64,000 nucleotides of DNA, from contig NZ_RBXT01000001.1 of NCBI RefSeq assembly GCF_003635045.1, forward strand, positions 558,001-622,000, read 5' to 3'. The position numbers and the translations under genes were made by a program. Below are positions 1 to 14,621 of this stretch, piece after piece (positions within the stretch are counted from its first letter, which is position 1; the number at the start of each line of letters is the position of its first letter). A model generated the notes under the pieces. The model saw only the letters and a program-made list of their open reading frames with translations. It did no database searches and was not told the DNA's origin. This DNA comes from Terracoccus luteus (lineage in GTDB: Bacteria > Actinomycetota > Actinomycetes > Actinomycetales > Dermatophilaceae).

Positions 1-137
1 ATGGTCTCGAGGATGGCGAAGGCGCGGTCGAGGGACTGGACCCCGCCACCCGCCTTGGCCACGGGCCCCTCGCTCGCTCCAGAGGGCTCAGAGGGCTCGG
101 CGGACGTCGGTCGCGGGCGCGTCGTGCGTGCGGGCAT
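1..137 (-). CDS. IclR-family transcriptional regulator, N-terminal fragment
   Basis: The gene reads leftward and is cut by the window edge, so only about 45 residues are visible. After a low-complexity Pro/Ser/Arg leader comes GGGVQSLDRAFAILETM, the opening of the IclR winged-helix domain. ATG at 137 is the first start; GTG at 62 lies closer to the conserved domain and is a real alternative. It is divergent from malate synthase. In Streptomyces coelicolor an IclR-type repressor, AllR, sits in the allantoin locus and represses allantoin and glyoxylate genes. By position and family this is the likely counterpart and the likely reader of the repeated 15-bp sites described at 190, 8297, 16427, 22007 and 23501. 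The family call is strong from the visible motif; the AllR role is inference. Confidence 0.75.
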   Translation of the reverse strand, partial: MPARTTRPRPTSAEPSEPSGASEGPVAKAGGGVQSLDRAFAILET

Positions 138-157
138 CGGTGCGTGGCCTCTCCGTG

Positions 158-204
158 CTCGCAAAAAGGGCTCGTTTGCGAGAAACTTTTTCCGTATGAT
201 GAAA
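158..204. promoter_or_regulatory. Divergent iclR/aceB promoter with operator-like sites
   Basis: Two elements lie between the divergent regulator and malate synthase. One is an 8-bp inverted repeat, CTCGCAAA at 158-165 and TTTGCGAG at 175-182, with a 9-nt spacer. The other, at 190-204, is TTCCGTATGATGAAA, matching the 15-bp sites upstream of four other transcription units in this cluster. TATGAT at 195-200 resembles a -10 hexamer, so a bound protein would cover the aceB promoter. The second tandem copy seen elsewhere is degenerate here. Confidence 0.55.
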
Positions 205-248
205 GCGTACCCCAATGCCGCCCGTCACGTCCCTCAGGAGAAGAGCGC

Positions 249-1871
<1,623 letters not shown>

Positions 1872-1896
1872 CCGCCTGTCGTGGTCGGTCGTGCCG

Positions 1897-1930
1897 GGTG
1901 ACCGGGTCAGCGCGTGCTGACCCGGTCACC
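1897..1930. terminator. Bidirectional hairpin terminator between aceB and guaD
   Basis: A perfect 15-bp inverted repeat (1897-1911 and 1916-1930) with the 4-nt loop GCGT. It lies 25 bp after the aceB stop and overlaps the stop codon of the convergent guaD. There is no U-tract, which is common for actinobacterial terminators. Confidence 0.75.
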
Positions 1931-3199
1931 GCCCACCCAGACCCCGGCGACGTCCGTCGGGGTGCCGAGCGCGAACACCTTGGCCAGCGCGTCCTCGGCG
2001 GATGCCGCGTGGCGCAGTCCCACGTCGAGCGGCTCGTCCGCCCGGGGCCGCACCCAGACGGCGTCGAACTGCCGACCGACCTCGAGGTCGCCGACCTGCT
2101 CGCCCACGCCCAGGGCCAGCGCACCGGCCCGGGTCGCGAGGTGCAGCAGGTCGGGGGCCGTGAGCGCGAGCCCGTCGGCGCCGAGCAGCTGCTGCATGAA
2201 GTACGCCTGCAGCCCCTCCTTGAGCAGCGAGAAGCCGGTGCCGGCGCCGACGTCGGAGCCGAGGGCGACGTGCACCCCGTGCTCGACGTGCCGCCGCAGG
2301 GGGAACAGCCCGCTGCCGAGCGCGGAGTTGCTCGTGGGGCAGTGCGCGACGCTGGCTCCCTGCGACGCGAGCAGCGACAGCTCGCGGTCGGTTGCGTGGA
2401 CGTTGTGGGCCAGCACCGTCCCCGGGCCGACGAGACCGTGCCGGTCGTAGGTGTCGACGTAGTCCTGGGCGTCGGCGAACAACCGCGCCACGGCGGCGAC
2501 CTCGGCCGGGTTCTCGTTGACGTGGGAGGTGAACAGCGTGCCCGGCGCGTCCTTGAGCACCGAGGCGCACGCGTCGAGCAGGTCGTCGCTCGCCGAGTAC
2601 GAGAAGCGCGGCGTGACGGCGTAGCGCGAACGGCCCCGGCCGTGCCAGCGACGGCTCAGCGCGAGCGCCTCGTCGTAGGTGCGCTCCGGGGTGCTGAGCA
2701 GCCCCTCCGGCAGCGACCGGTCGCTGACGACGAGGCCGGCGGTGACGCGCAGCCCGACGCGGTCGGCCTCGGTGAAGAGGGCGTCGACGGCCGTGGCGAA
2801 GTGCGAGCCGAAGACGAGTGCGGTCGTCGTGCCCGACGACGCGAGGCCCCGGACGAACTCGCCCGCCACCTGCTGCGCGTAGCCCGTGTCGGCGAGCCGC
2901 GCCTCCTCGGGCAGGGCGCAGCGGTCGAGCCACTCGAGCAGGGGCATCCCCAGCGCCCCGATGACCCGCACCTGCGGGAAGTGCACGTGGGTGTCGACGA
3001 ACCCGGGCAGCAGGATGCCGGGGCGCAGGTCGACGACGTCGTGGCCCGGGTGCGACGCGGCCACGCCGTCGAAGCCGCCCCGAGCGGTGATGACGCCGTC
3101 CTCGACGAGGATGCCGGCGTCCTCCTCGGCGCGCAGGCTCACCCCCGTGGGGGTCAGGCTGCCGGGGGTGTCGAACGCGGTGGCCCGGTACAGCGTCAT
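1907..3199 (-). CDS. guaD: Guanine deaminase
   Basis: Hydrolyses guanine to xanthine plus ammonia, feeding xanthine dehydrogenase encoded immediately upstream. The 430-residue amidohydrolase shows the metal-binding HVHFPQ motif, the TPRFS strand, TSHVNEN and AHNVH blocks with the further metal and base ligands, and GSDVGAGTGFSLL, which is diagnostic of guanine deaminase rather than other amidohydrolases. The start ATG at 3199 overlaps the xdhC stop (ATGA). It is the last gene of the four-gene xdhA-xdhB-xdhC-guaD operon and ends in the hairpin at 1897-1930. Confidence 0.93.
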   Translation of the reverse strand: MTLYRATAFDTPGSLTPTGVSLRAEEDAGILVEDGVITARGGFDGVAASHPGHDVVDLRPGILLPGFVDTHVHFPQVRVIGALGMPLLEWLDRCALPEEARLADTGYAQQVAGEFVRGLASSGTTTALVFGSHFATAVDALFTEADRVGLRVTAGLVVSDRSLPEGLLSTPERTYDEALALSRRWHGRGRSRYAVTPRFSYSASDDLLDACASVLKDAPGTLFTSHVNENPAEVAAVARLFADAQDYVDTYDRHGLVGPGTVLAHNVHATDRELSLLASQGASVAHCPTSNSALGSGLFPLRRHVEHGVHVALGSDVGAGTGFSLLKEGLQAYFMQQLLGADGLALTAPDLLHLATRAGALALGVGEQVGDLEVGRQFDAVWVRPRADEPLDVGLRHAASAEDALAKVFALGTPTDVAGVWVGGDRVSTR

Positions 3200-4052
3200 G
3201 CCCGCACCTCCGCCGTGGCGTCGGTGACGTCGGTACCGGCGACGCCGTCACCGGAGCCGGTCGGCGTCTGCCAGCCCCGCACGAGGTCGGCGGCGACGCT
3301 GACGGCGATGACGGCCGGGCTCTTGCCGGTGATGTCGGGCAGGCCGATCGGGGTCGTCACGCGGGCCAGGTCGTCGTCCGAATGACCCTCTGCCCGAAGC
3401 GTCCTCGCGAACCGGCGCCACTTGGCGCTCGACCCGATGAGGCCGATCGGGCCGAGCCGAGGAGAGCGCAGCGCCATGTCGACGAGGGCGGCGTCCTCCG
3501 CGTGGTCGTGCGTCATGACGAGCACGTGGCAGCCGTCCGGCACCTGCCCGAGCGCCATCTCCGGCACGGGGGCGTGGTGCACGTGCACCCGGGCGAGGGC
3601 GTCGTCGAGGCACACGAGTCGGCGCGGCTCGAGGGCGTCGGCGCGCGAGTCGACGAGGTGCAGCTCGACGTCGTGGCGCGCGAGGATGCGGGCGAGCTCG
3701 AGACCGACGTGGCCGACGCCGAAGACGGCGACCGCGGGCACGACGGGCAGGGGCTCGAGCAGCAGGTCGACCTCCCCGCCGCAGCACTGCCGTCCGTGCT
3801 CGGCCGGCGCCCGGTCGTTGAGCCGCATCGTCAGGGTCACCGGTCGGGACTCCTGCTCGCACAGCATCGCCCGCGCCCGCTCGACCGCCGTCGCCTCGAG
3901 GTTGCCGCCGCCGACGGTGTCCCAGACCGCGTCGGCCCCGACGACCATCTTGGCGCCCGCCTCACGTGGGGCGTGCCCGCGCACACCGGTCACGGTGACG
4001 AGCACGCCCGGGTGGCGCGACCCCCGCAGCCGTTCGACGGCCCGAAGCCAGT

Positions 4053-4056
<4 letters not shown>
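3196..4056 (-). CDS. xdhC: Xanthine dehydrogenase accessory protein XdhC
   Basis: XdhC-type proteins bind molybdenum cofactor, assist its sulfuration, and insert it into xanthine dehydrogenase. The 286-residue product has the N-terminal XdhC/CoxI block ending in QCCGGEVDLLLEPL and a Rossmann-like C-terminal half (VAVFGVGHVGLELARIL) with the conserved GLIGSSAKWRRF segment. The GTG start at 4056 overlaps the xdhB stop codon (GTGA), so translation is coupled to the enzyme it matures; longer in-frame reading upstream is only the shadow of xdhB. The C-terminal tail is Asp/Thr-rich and unremarkable. Confidence 0.93.
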
Positions 4057-6517
<2,461 letters not shown>

Positions 6518-6521
<4 letters not shown>

Positions 6522-8149
6522 GCCGAGGCCTCCTCTCGCGTGGTGCGTCCGGCGTGCTGGGCGTGCAGCTTGAGCAGGGCCGTGCCGAGCATCGCACTGC
6601 GGTACGCGGCGCTGGCGCGGTGGTCGTCGAGAGGTGTGCCCTCGCGGCGCATGACCGCGGCGGCGGCCCGGGCGGTCTCGCGGGTGAAGGGGCGGCCCTC
6701 CAGGGCGGCCTCGGTCTCGAGGGCGCGCACCGGGGTGGCGGCGACCCCGCCGAGGCCGATGCGGGCCTTCGTGACGACGCCGTCGTTGACCTGCAGGGCG
6801 AAGCCGACCGCGACGCTGCTGATGTCGTCGAAGCGACGCTTGGCGATCTTGTGGAACGCGGTGACGGGGGAGAGCGGCAGCGGCAGCCGCACGGCCCGGA
6901 TGAGCTCGTCGGGCCGGCGCACCGTGGCGCGGTACCCGGTGAAGTAGTCGGCCAGCGGCACCTCGCGCTCCCCGCTCGGGGAGGCGAGCACGACGACGGC
7001 CTCGAGCGCGAGCAGCGCCGGCGGGGTGTCGCCGATGGGCGACCCGGTGCCGAGGTTGCCGCCGAGGGTGGCGCCGTTGCGGATGAGCCGCGACGCGAAC
7101 TGCGGGAACACCTGGGCCAGCAGTGGGACCCGACCGTCCAGCCGCGCCTCGATCTCGGACAGGGTCAGCGCGGCGCCGAGCTCGACGACGTCGGGACCCG
7201 TCTCGAACGTGCGCAGCTCGGGCACCCGGTCGATGCCGATGACCACGGGTGCCCGCACGCCGCGGATGTTGACCTCCACGCCCCAGTCGGTCGAGCCGGC
7301 GACGAGCGTGGCGTCGGGGTGCTCGGACCGCAGGGCGAAGACGTCGGCCAGGTCGCCCGCCCGCAGGTACTCGCCTGCGCCCGAGGCGAACCGGGTGGCG
7401 ACGGGCGCCGGTGCGGGCTCGTGGGTCCGCTGCGCGAGGGCGTCGTCGTCGGTCGGCCGGCCGAGCGCGAAGGCGGCGTCACGGATGGGGCGGTAGCCGG
7501 TGCAGCGGCAGAGGTTGCCCGATAGGGCGTGCAGGTCGAAGCCGTTCGGGCCGTGGTCGTGGTCGACCGGGTCGTGGTGCGGCGCGTTGGGGTCGTCGGC
7601 GGCGTCGCCCTCGCCCTCGACCGGCCGGGTGGCGTCGGTGCCGGGCACGAGGTCGCCCCCGGCCTCCGGGGTGTCGCGGCCGGGGCGGTAGTACTCGGCG
7701 GCCATGCTGCAGACGAAGCCGGGCGTGCAGTAGCCGCACTGCGAGCCGCCGCGCACGGCCATCTCGTGCTGCACGGGGTGCAGGTCACCGGGCTCGCCGA
7801 GGCCCTCGGAGGTCACGACCTCCTGGCCGTCGAGGCTGGCGGCGGGGACGAGGCAGGCGTTGAGGGCGGTCCACTGGGTGCCGGCGTCGGGGCCGTCGCC
7901 GGCCGGGCGGGCGACGAGCACCGAGCAGGCGCCGCACTCGCCCTCGGCGCACCCCTCCTTCGCCCCCGTCAGGCCGAGGCCGCGCAGCCAGTCGAGGGCC
8001 GAGGTGTGCGCCGCGGCGCCCTCGAAGCCGCACTCGCGACCGTTGACGGTCGCGCGGGGGGCTGTGACCTCACCCGTGTCGGCCGACCTGGTGCCGGGCG
8101 TGCTGGCGGCGGTGGTGCCAGCGGTGGTGGTGGGGGTGGTCGACGCCAT
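6518..8149 (-). CDS. xdhA: Xanthine dehydrogenase small subunit, fused 2Fe-2S and FAD domains
   Basis: Carries electrons from the molybdenum site to NAD through two 2Fe-2S clusters and FAD. The N-terminal ferredoxin-like domain has GCAEGECGACSV and NACLVPA for cluster one. CGYC (138-141) and CRC (214-216) serve cluster two. The FAD-binding domain follows from about residue 255 (LVAGSTDWGVEVN) with the GGNLGTGSPIGDTPPAL flavin loop. The spacing between CGYC and CRC is about 73 residues against about 32 in the usual family, because of an Asp/His/Pro-rich insert. ATG at 8149 is preferred over GTG at 8155 because AAGGA ends directly before the GTG, leaving no spacing for it. First gene of the operon, under the operators at 8297-8332. 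Confidence 0.92.
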
Positions 8150-8296
8150 GCTCACTCCTTCGGGACGCGGCGGCCGTGACGTTCCGGGACGGAGGTCAGC
8201 GGCGACCGCATGGTTAGAGTGAAACCGATCCGCTGGTTATCCATGCCGAACAGCGGTCGGGCGTTTCGACGACTGTACGGCCGAGTGGCCCCAGAC

Positions 8297-8332
8297 GCAA
8301 CGGTTTCGGAATCTGTATTTCGTATCGTGGAG
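8297..8332 (-). promoter_or_regulatory. Tandem operator-like sites upstream of the xdh operon
   Basis: Two 15-bp sites, GCAACGGTTTCGGAA (8297-8311) and TTTCGTATCGTGGAG (8318-8332), start exactly 21 bp apart. The 6-nt gap reads TACAGA on the coding strand of xdhA and can serve as a -10 element. The layout matches the sites before hyi, uricase and the DUF6986 gene. The rest of the 235-bp intergenic region (8150-8384) shows nothing else clear. Confidence 0.5.
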
Positions 8333-8384
8333 GTTTCGGCTCCGTGACGGTGGCGTCACGGCATCCAGCCTCTCGACGCGCGGC

Positions 8385-9218
8385 TCAGAGGAGCTGGCGG
8401 CCCAGCTTGGCGTGACGGTTGACGTCCTTGTAGAGCAGGTAGCGGAAACGGCCCGGGCCGCTCGCGTAGCAGGCCTGCGGGCAGAAGGCCCGCAGCCACA
8501 TGAAGTCGCCCTCCTGCACCTCGACCCAGTCCTTGTTGAGCAGGTAGACGGCCTTGCCCTCGAGCACGTAGAGGCCGTGCTCCATGACGTGCGTCTCGGG
8601 GAAGGGGATGACCCCGCCGGGCTGGAAGGTGACGATGTTGACGTGCATGTCGTGGCGCACGTCGGACGGGTCGACGAAGCGCTTGGTCGACCAGGCGCCG
8701 TCCGTGTCGGGCATGGGGATGCCGTCGAGCTCGTCCTCGTTCGTCACGAAGGGCTCGGGCACGTCGATGCCCTCGACCCGCTCGTAGGCCTTGCGCACCC
8801 AGTGGAACGTCGCGGGCACCTCCCCGTCGTTGCGCACGCGCCACGTCGCCCGCGGCGGGAGGTACGCGTAGCCGCCCTCGCGCAGCTCGTACCGGCGGCC
8901 CTCGATGCTGACGAGCAGTGCGCCGCTGACGACGAAGACGACGCCCTCGGCGGTGGGGTCGAGCTCGGGCCGGTCGCTGCCGCCGCCGGGGGAGACCTCG
9001 ACGATGTACTGCGAGAAGGTCTCCGAGAAGCCCGACAGCGGGCGCGCGATGATCCACGCCCGCGTGGCGTCCCAGAACGGCAGCACGCTCGTCACGATGT
9101 CGCGCATCGTCCCGCGCGGCAGCACGGCGTACGCCTCGGTGAACACCGCCCGGTCGGTCGTGAGGTCGGTCTGCGCGGGCAGGCCTCCGGTGGGTGCGTA
9201 GTAGCGCGACGTGCTCAT
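8385..9218 (-). CDS. allE: (S)-ureidoglycine aminohydrolase, bicupin
   Basis: Releases ammonia from (S)-ureidoglycine to give (S)-ureidoglycolate in allantoin degradation. The 277-residue length is typical. Two cupin halves are visible: an N-terminal one around [22 protein letters not shown], and a C-terminal one with [20 protein letters not shown], whose His and Glu residues are the expected manganese ligands. The ATG at 9218 overlaps the allantoinase stop. It is the distal gene of the hyi-to-allE operon. The substrate implies that allantoate is opened by an allantoate amidohydrolase, which is not in this window. Confidence 0.92.
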   Translation of the reverse strand: MSTSRYYAPTGGLPAQTDLTTDRAVFTEAYAVLPRGTMRDIVTSVLPFWDATRAWIIARPLSGFSETFSQYIVEVSPGGGSDRPELDPTAEGVVFVVSGALLVSIEGRRYELREGGYAYLPPRATWRVRNDGEVPATFHWVRKAYERVEGIDVPEPFVTNEDELDGIPMPDTDGAWSTKRFVDPSDVRHDMHVNIVTFQPGGVIPFPETHVMEHGLYVLEGKAVYLLNKDWVEVQEGDFMWLRAFCPQACYASGPGRFRYLLYKDVNRHAKLGRQLL

Positions 9219-10585
9219 GCCTCTCCTCGTCTCAGCAGCCGCCCCTGCGGCTGGGCGTCGTCGTCGGTCTCGAGCCGGATGCCGTGCAGCCAGGTCTGGC
9301 GCACGGCCCCGGTCAGCGCGTGTCCGGCGTAGGCCGACACGGGGTTCTTGTGGTGCAGCTTCGCGACGTCGACGACGAAGGCGTCGTCGGGGGCGAAGAC
9401 GGCGAAGTCGGCGTCGTGGCCGACGACGATGCCGCCCTTGGTCGCGAGACCGGCCTGACGTGCGGGTCCCTCCGACATCCAGCGGACGACGTCGACGAGG
9501 GAGTGGCCGCGGCGGCGGGCGCCCGACCACGTCGCGGCGAGCCCGAGCTGGAGCCCGGCGATGCCGCCCCAGGCGACGCCGAAGTCGCCGCTGTCGAAGG
9601 CCTTGAGGTCCTCGGTGCAGGGAGAGTGGTCGGTGACGACGATGTCGATGCTGCCGTCGGCGAGGCCCGCCCAGAGCAGCTCGCGGTTCTCCGACTCGCG
9701 GATCGGCGGGCAGCACTTGAACTGCGTCGCCCCGTCGGGGATCTCCTCGGCCGTGAAGGTGAGGTAGTGCGGGCACGTCTCGACCGTGAGCGATACGCCG
9801 TCGGCACGGGCGCTGCGGATCATCGGCAGCGCGTCCGAGCTGGACAGGTGTAGGACGTGCGCCCGGGCGCGGGTCCAGCGGGCCAGCTCGATGACCTGGG
9901 CGATGGCGAGGTTCTCGGCGCCGCGCGGGCGGCTGTGCAGGAAGCCGGTGTACTCCTCGCCGTCGGGCGAGGCCGCGTGGTCGATGGCGTGGCCGTCCTC
10001 GGCGTGCACGATCATGAGGGCGCCGAGGCGGGCGGTCTCGCGCATGGCGAGCTCGAGCTCGTCGGGCTCGAGGTGGGGGAACTCGTCGACGCCCGAGTGC
10101 AGCAGGAAGCACTTGAAGCCGAACACGCCCTCGGAGTGCAGCGGGGCGAAGTCGTCGACGTTGCCGGGGACGGCTCCGCCCCAGAACCCGACGTCGACGA
10201 AGGCCTGGTCGCGCGCGACGGCTCGCTTCTCCTCGAGCGCGGCCACCGTGACGGTCGGCGGGATCGAGTTGAGCGGCATGTCGATGATCGTCGTCACCCC
10301 GCCGGCGGCGGCCGCCTTCGTCGCGCTGGCGAACCCCTCCCACTCGGTGCGGCCGGGCTCGTTGACGTGCACGTGGCTGTCGACGAGACCGGGGAGCAGC
10401 ACCTCGTCGGGGCCGAGCTCGACGACGGTGTCGGCCTCGAGGTGCTCGCCCCCGGAGGCCAGCGCGTCGAGGTCGGGCGCCGTCTCGACCAGGGCGATGC
10501 GCCCGTCGCGCACCCCGACGAGGGCGGCCGTCTCACGGCCGTCGACGACGGCCCGTCCGGCCCTGATCAGCACGTCCAGTGCCAC
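9215..10585 (-). CDS. allB: Allantoinase
   Basis: Hydrolyses allantoin to allantoate. This 456-residue cyclic amidohydrolase has the [17 protein letters not shown] metal-binding block, the [14 protein letters not shown] segment with the lysine that is normally carbamylated, HAED, HVLHLSS and the VTDHSPC aspartate region. Start GTG at 10585 is supported by AGGAGG seven bases upstream, which sits inside the end of the preceding gene. Position between the FAH-family gene and allE fits the pathway order. Confidence 0.95.
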   Translation of the reverse strand: MALDVLIRAGRAVVDGRETAALVGVRDGRIALVETAPDLDALASGGEHLEADTVVELGPDEVLLPGLVDSHVHVNEPGRTEWEGFASATKAAAAGGVTTIIDMPLNSIPPTVTVAALEEKRAVARDQAFVDVGFWGGAVPGNVDDFAPLHSEGVFGFKCFLLHSGVDEFPHLEPDELELAMRETARLGALMIVHAEDGHAIDHAASPDGEEYTGFLHSRPRGAENLAIAQVIELARWTRARAHVLHLSSSDALPMIRSARADGVSLTVETCPHYLTFTAEEIPDGATQFKCCPPIRESENRELLWAGLADGSIDIVVTDHSPCTEDLKAFDSGDFGVAWGGIAGLQLGLAATWSGARRRGHSLVDVVRWMSEGPARQAGLATKGGIVVGHDADFAVFAPDDAFVVDVAKLHHKNPVSAYAGHALTGAVRQTWLHGIRLETDDDAQPQGRLLRRGEA

Positions 10586-10586
10586 G

Positions 10587-11567
10587 TCATGTCCTCCTGG
10601 TCTGTCGGTGTGCCGGTCGTCCTGCGCCGACCGTAGCCGCCCCGGGCCCTGCTGCCGCGGCGAGGTGGTGGTGTGGCCGCGCCGGCCGGTGGGGGTGGGA
10701 GCCGGCGGCCGCTACGTCGGCCGCGGTGACGACGTTGCGGTGCGACCCCAGCGGGCCGCCGTCGAGCTCGAGCACGTCGCCGGCGCGCAGGTAGGGCCGC
10801 GGCTCGGGCCGGCCCAGGGCCACGCCCGCGGGGGTGCCGGTGATGACGACGTCACCCGGCTCGAGCGTCATGAGGCCGCTGACGTACGCGAGCACGTCGG
10901 CCACGCCGAAGACGAGGTCGGCGGTCGAGCCGTCCTGGCGGCGCTCGCCGTTGACGTCGAGCGTGAGCCGCAGCGATGCCGGGTCGCCGAGCTCGTCGGG
11001 CGTGACGAGCCAGGGGCCGAGGGGGCAGTACGTGTCGGCCGACTTGCCCTTGGTCCACGTGCCGCCGCGCTCGAGCTGGAGGTCGCGGTCGCTGAGGTCG
11101 TCGGCGAGGGCGTAGCCCGCGACGCCGGCGAGCGCCTCGGCCGGTGAGGCGTCGCGCAGCACCCGGCCGACGACGACGGCGAGCTCGACCTCGTGGTCGG
11201 TCGTGGTCGAGCCGGGCAGGAGGCGCACCGGGTCGGTCGGCCCGCACAGCGCGCTCGTCGCCTTGAGGAAGACGACCGGCTCCGCCGGGGCCGGCGCCCC
11301 GACGGCGCGGGCGTAGCAGTGGTAGTTCAGGCCGATGCCGACGACCTTGCCGGGCCGCGCGACGGGCGCCCCGAAGCGGATGCCGTCGGGCGGGTCTAGC
11401 GGGGGCAGCGCACCGCTCGTCGCGGCGAGGGCGGCCCGGGCGAGGCCCTGCTCGAGGAAGGGGCCGTCGACGTCGCGGGTGAGGGGGCGCAGGTCGAGCA
11501 GCCGCCCGTCGGGAGCGACGACGACCGGGACCTCGCGGCCGGGAGGGCCGACCCGGGCCAGCCTCAC
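10587..11567 (-). CDS. Fumarylacetoacetate hydrolase-family enzyme of the allantoin operon
   Basis: A 326-residue FAH-fold protein. It carries the family core: [18 protein letters not shown], the [14 protein letters not shown] strand, [12 protein letters not shown] and [14 protein letters not shown] (metal-binding acidic residues), [17 protein letters not shown], and the [12 protein letters not shown] signature. The GTG at 11567 overlaps the glycerate kinase stop. FAH-family enzymes cleave C-C or C-N bonds next to a keto or acid group; the substrate cannot be read from sequence. In this operon the only unassigned step is ureidoglycolate to glyoxylate plus urea, so that role is a reasonable hypothesis. 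Family confidence is high, function low. Confidence 0.85.
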   Translation of the reverse strand: MRLARVGPPGREVPVVVAPDGRLLDLRPLTRDVDGPFLEQGLARAALAATSGALPPLDPPDGIRFGAPVARPGKVVGIGLNYHCYARAVGAPAPAEPVVFLKATSALCGPTDPVRLLPGSTTTDHEVELAVVVGRVLRDASPAEALAGVAGYALADDLSDRDLQLERGGTWTKGKSADTYCPLGPWLVTPDELGDPASLRLTLDVNGERRQDGSTADLVFGVADVLAYVSGLMTLEPGDVVITGTPAGVALGRPEPRPYLRAGDVLELDGGPLGSHRNVVTAADVAAAGSHPHRPARPHHHLAAAAGPGAATVGAGRPAHRQTRRT

Positions 11568-12793
11568 CGGGACACCGCCGTGGAGCGGGCGCGGCTGCCG
11601 TGGACGTCGTGCCCACCACGGTCCGCCACGAGCGCGGTGCCGAGCCGGCGGCCGATGCGCTCGAGCAGCGGGCCGGGCGCGCGCATCGACTCCTCGAGGG
11701 TCTGCGCCTCGTCGGCGGTCGTGTGCACCTCGCGGAAGCCGGCGGCGACGAGGCGGTCGGCGTCGAGGCTGCACCGGCCGGCGACGCCGACGACGGGCAC
11801 GCCGGCGGCCCGGGCCGCGGCGGCCACCGCGGCGGGCGCCTTGCCACGCAGCGTCTGCTCGTCGAGCGAGCCCTCGCCCGTCACGACGAGGTCGGCGCCG
11901 GCGAGGGCGTCGTGCAGGCCGGTCAGCTCGAAGACCAGCTCGGCCCCGGGTCGGGCGTGCGCGCCGGCGACGGCGAGCAGGCCGAAGCCGACCCCTCCCG
12001 CGGCCCCGGCACCGGGCTCGTCACGCCGGTCGGCGCCGGTGGCGTTCGCGACGAGGTCGGCCCAGTGGTCGAGGGCGGCGTCGAGGCGCTCGACCTGCTC
12101 GGCGGTGGCGCCCTTCTGCGGCCCGTAGACCGCGGCCGCGCCGTGGACGCCGGTCAGCGGGTTGTCGACGTCGCAGGCGACGACGAGCTCGGCGTCGGCG
12201 AGGGCGGGGTGACGACCGGTGAGGTCGAGCCGCGCGGCCGCCTCGAGCCCTGCCCCGCCGGGGCCCACGTCGTGCCCGTCGGCGTCGAGCACCCGCACGC
12301 CGAGGGCCTGCAGCAGCCCGACCCCGCCGTCGGTGCTGGCGCTGCCCCCGATGCCGACGACGATGCGGCGGCAGCCCGCGTCGAGGGCGGCGGCGATGAC
12401 CTCGCCCGTCCCCCGGCTCGTCGCCGTGAGGGGGGCGAGGGCGCCGTGGGGGACACGCGCGAGGCCACTGGCGTCGGCGAGCTCGACGACGGCATCCGGC
12501 CCGCGTCTGGCCCAGCACGTCGTGAGGGGCACGCCCGCCGGGCCCGTGGCGCTCAGCGACTCCCGCTCGAAGCCGGCCGCGACGGCGGCGTCGACGGTGC
12601 CGTCGCCACCGTCGGCGACCGGGACGACGGTCACCTCGAGGCCCGGGCCCGCGGCGCGCAGGCCGGCCGCGAGACAGGCGGCCACGCCGGCGGCGCTCAG
12701 CGTCCCCTTGAACTTGTCGGGGGCGACGAGCACGCGGATGGTCGGGGCAGGTGCCCCCGCCCTCACGCGCTCGTCGCCGTCGTCGACAGGCAC
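11564..12793 (-). CDS. glxK: Glycerate 2-kinase (GlxK/GarK type)
   Basis: Phosphorylates D-glycerate, made from glyoxylate by Gcl and GlxR, to 2-phosphoglycerate for glycolysis. The 409-residue protein opens its fold with IRVLVAPDKFKGTLSA, followed by PVADGGDGTVDA, IGGSASTDGGVGLLQALG and GEGSLDEQTLRGKAP, all characteristic of this kinase family. GTG at 12793 lies one base from the gcl stop but has no clear ribosome-binding site; GTG at 12766 is an in-frame alternative that drops nine non-conserved residues. The C-terminus beyond about residue 385 is a short basic tail. Confidence 0.92.
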   Translation of the reverse strand: MPVDDGDERVRAGAPAPTIRVLVAPDKFKGTLSAAGVAACLAAGLRAAGPGLEVTVVPVADGGDGTVDAAVAAGFERESLSATGPAGVPLTTCWARRGPDAVVELADASGLARVPHGALAPLTATSRGTGEVIAAALDAGCRRIVVGIGGSASTDGGVGLLQALGVRVLDADGHDVGPGGAGLEAAARLDLTGRHPALADAELVVACDVDNPLTGVHGAAAVYGPQKGATAEQVERLDAALDHWADLVANATGADRRDEPGAGAAGGVGFGLLAVAGAHARPGAELVFELTGLHDALAGADLVVTGEGSLDEQTLRGKAPAAVAAAARAAGVPVVGVAGRCSLDADRLVAAGFREVHTTADEAQTLEESMRAPGPLLERIGRRLGTALVADRGGHDVHGSRARSTAVSR

Positions 12794-12794
12794 G

Positions 12795-14573
<1,779 letters not shown>

Positions 14574-14621
14574 CGTGTGTCCTTGGGTCTCGTGCGTCCA
14601 GTGCGTCCAGTGCGGACGGGG

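Noticed and set aside
144-248. Longer malate synthase start at 144
   Set aside because: It would translate through the promoter and operator-like site and adds 35 residues not typical of the family.
8236-8250. A further operator copy near the xdhA start
   Set aside because: GTTATCCATGCCGAA keeps only scattered positions of the consensus and has no partner 21 bp away.
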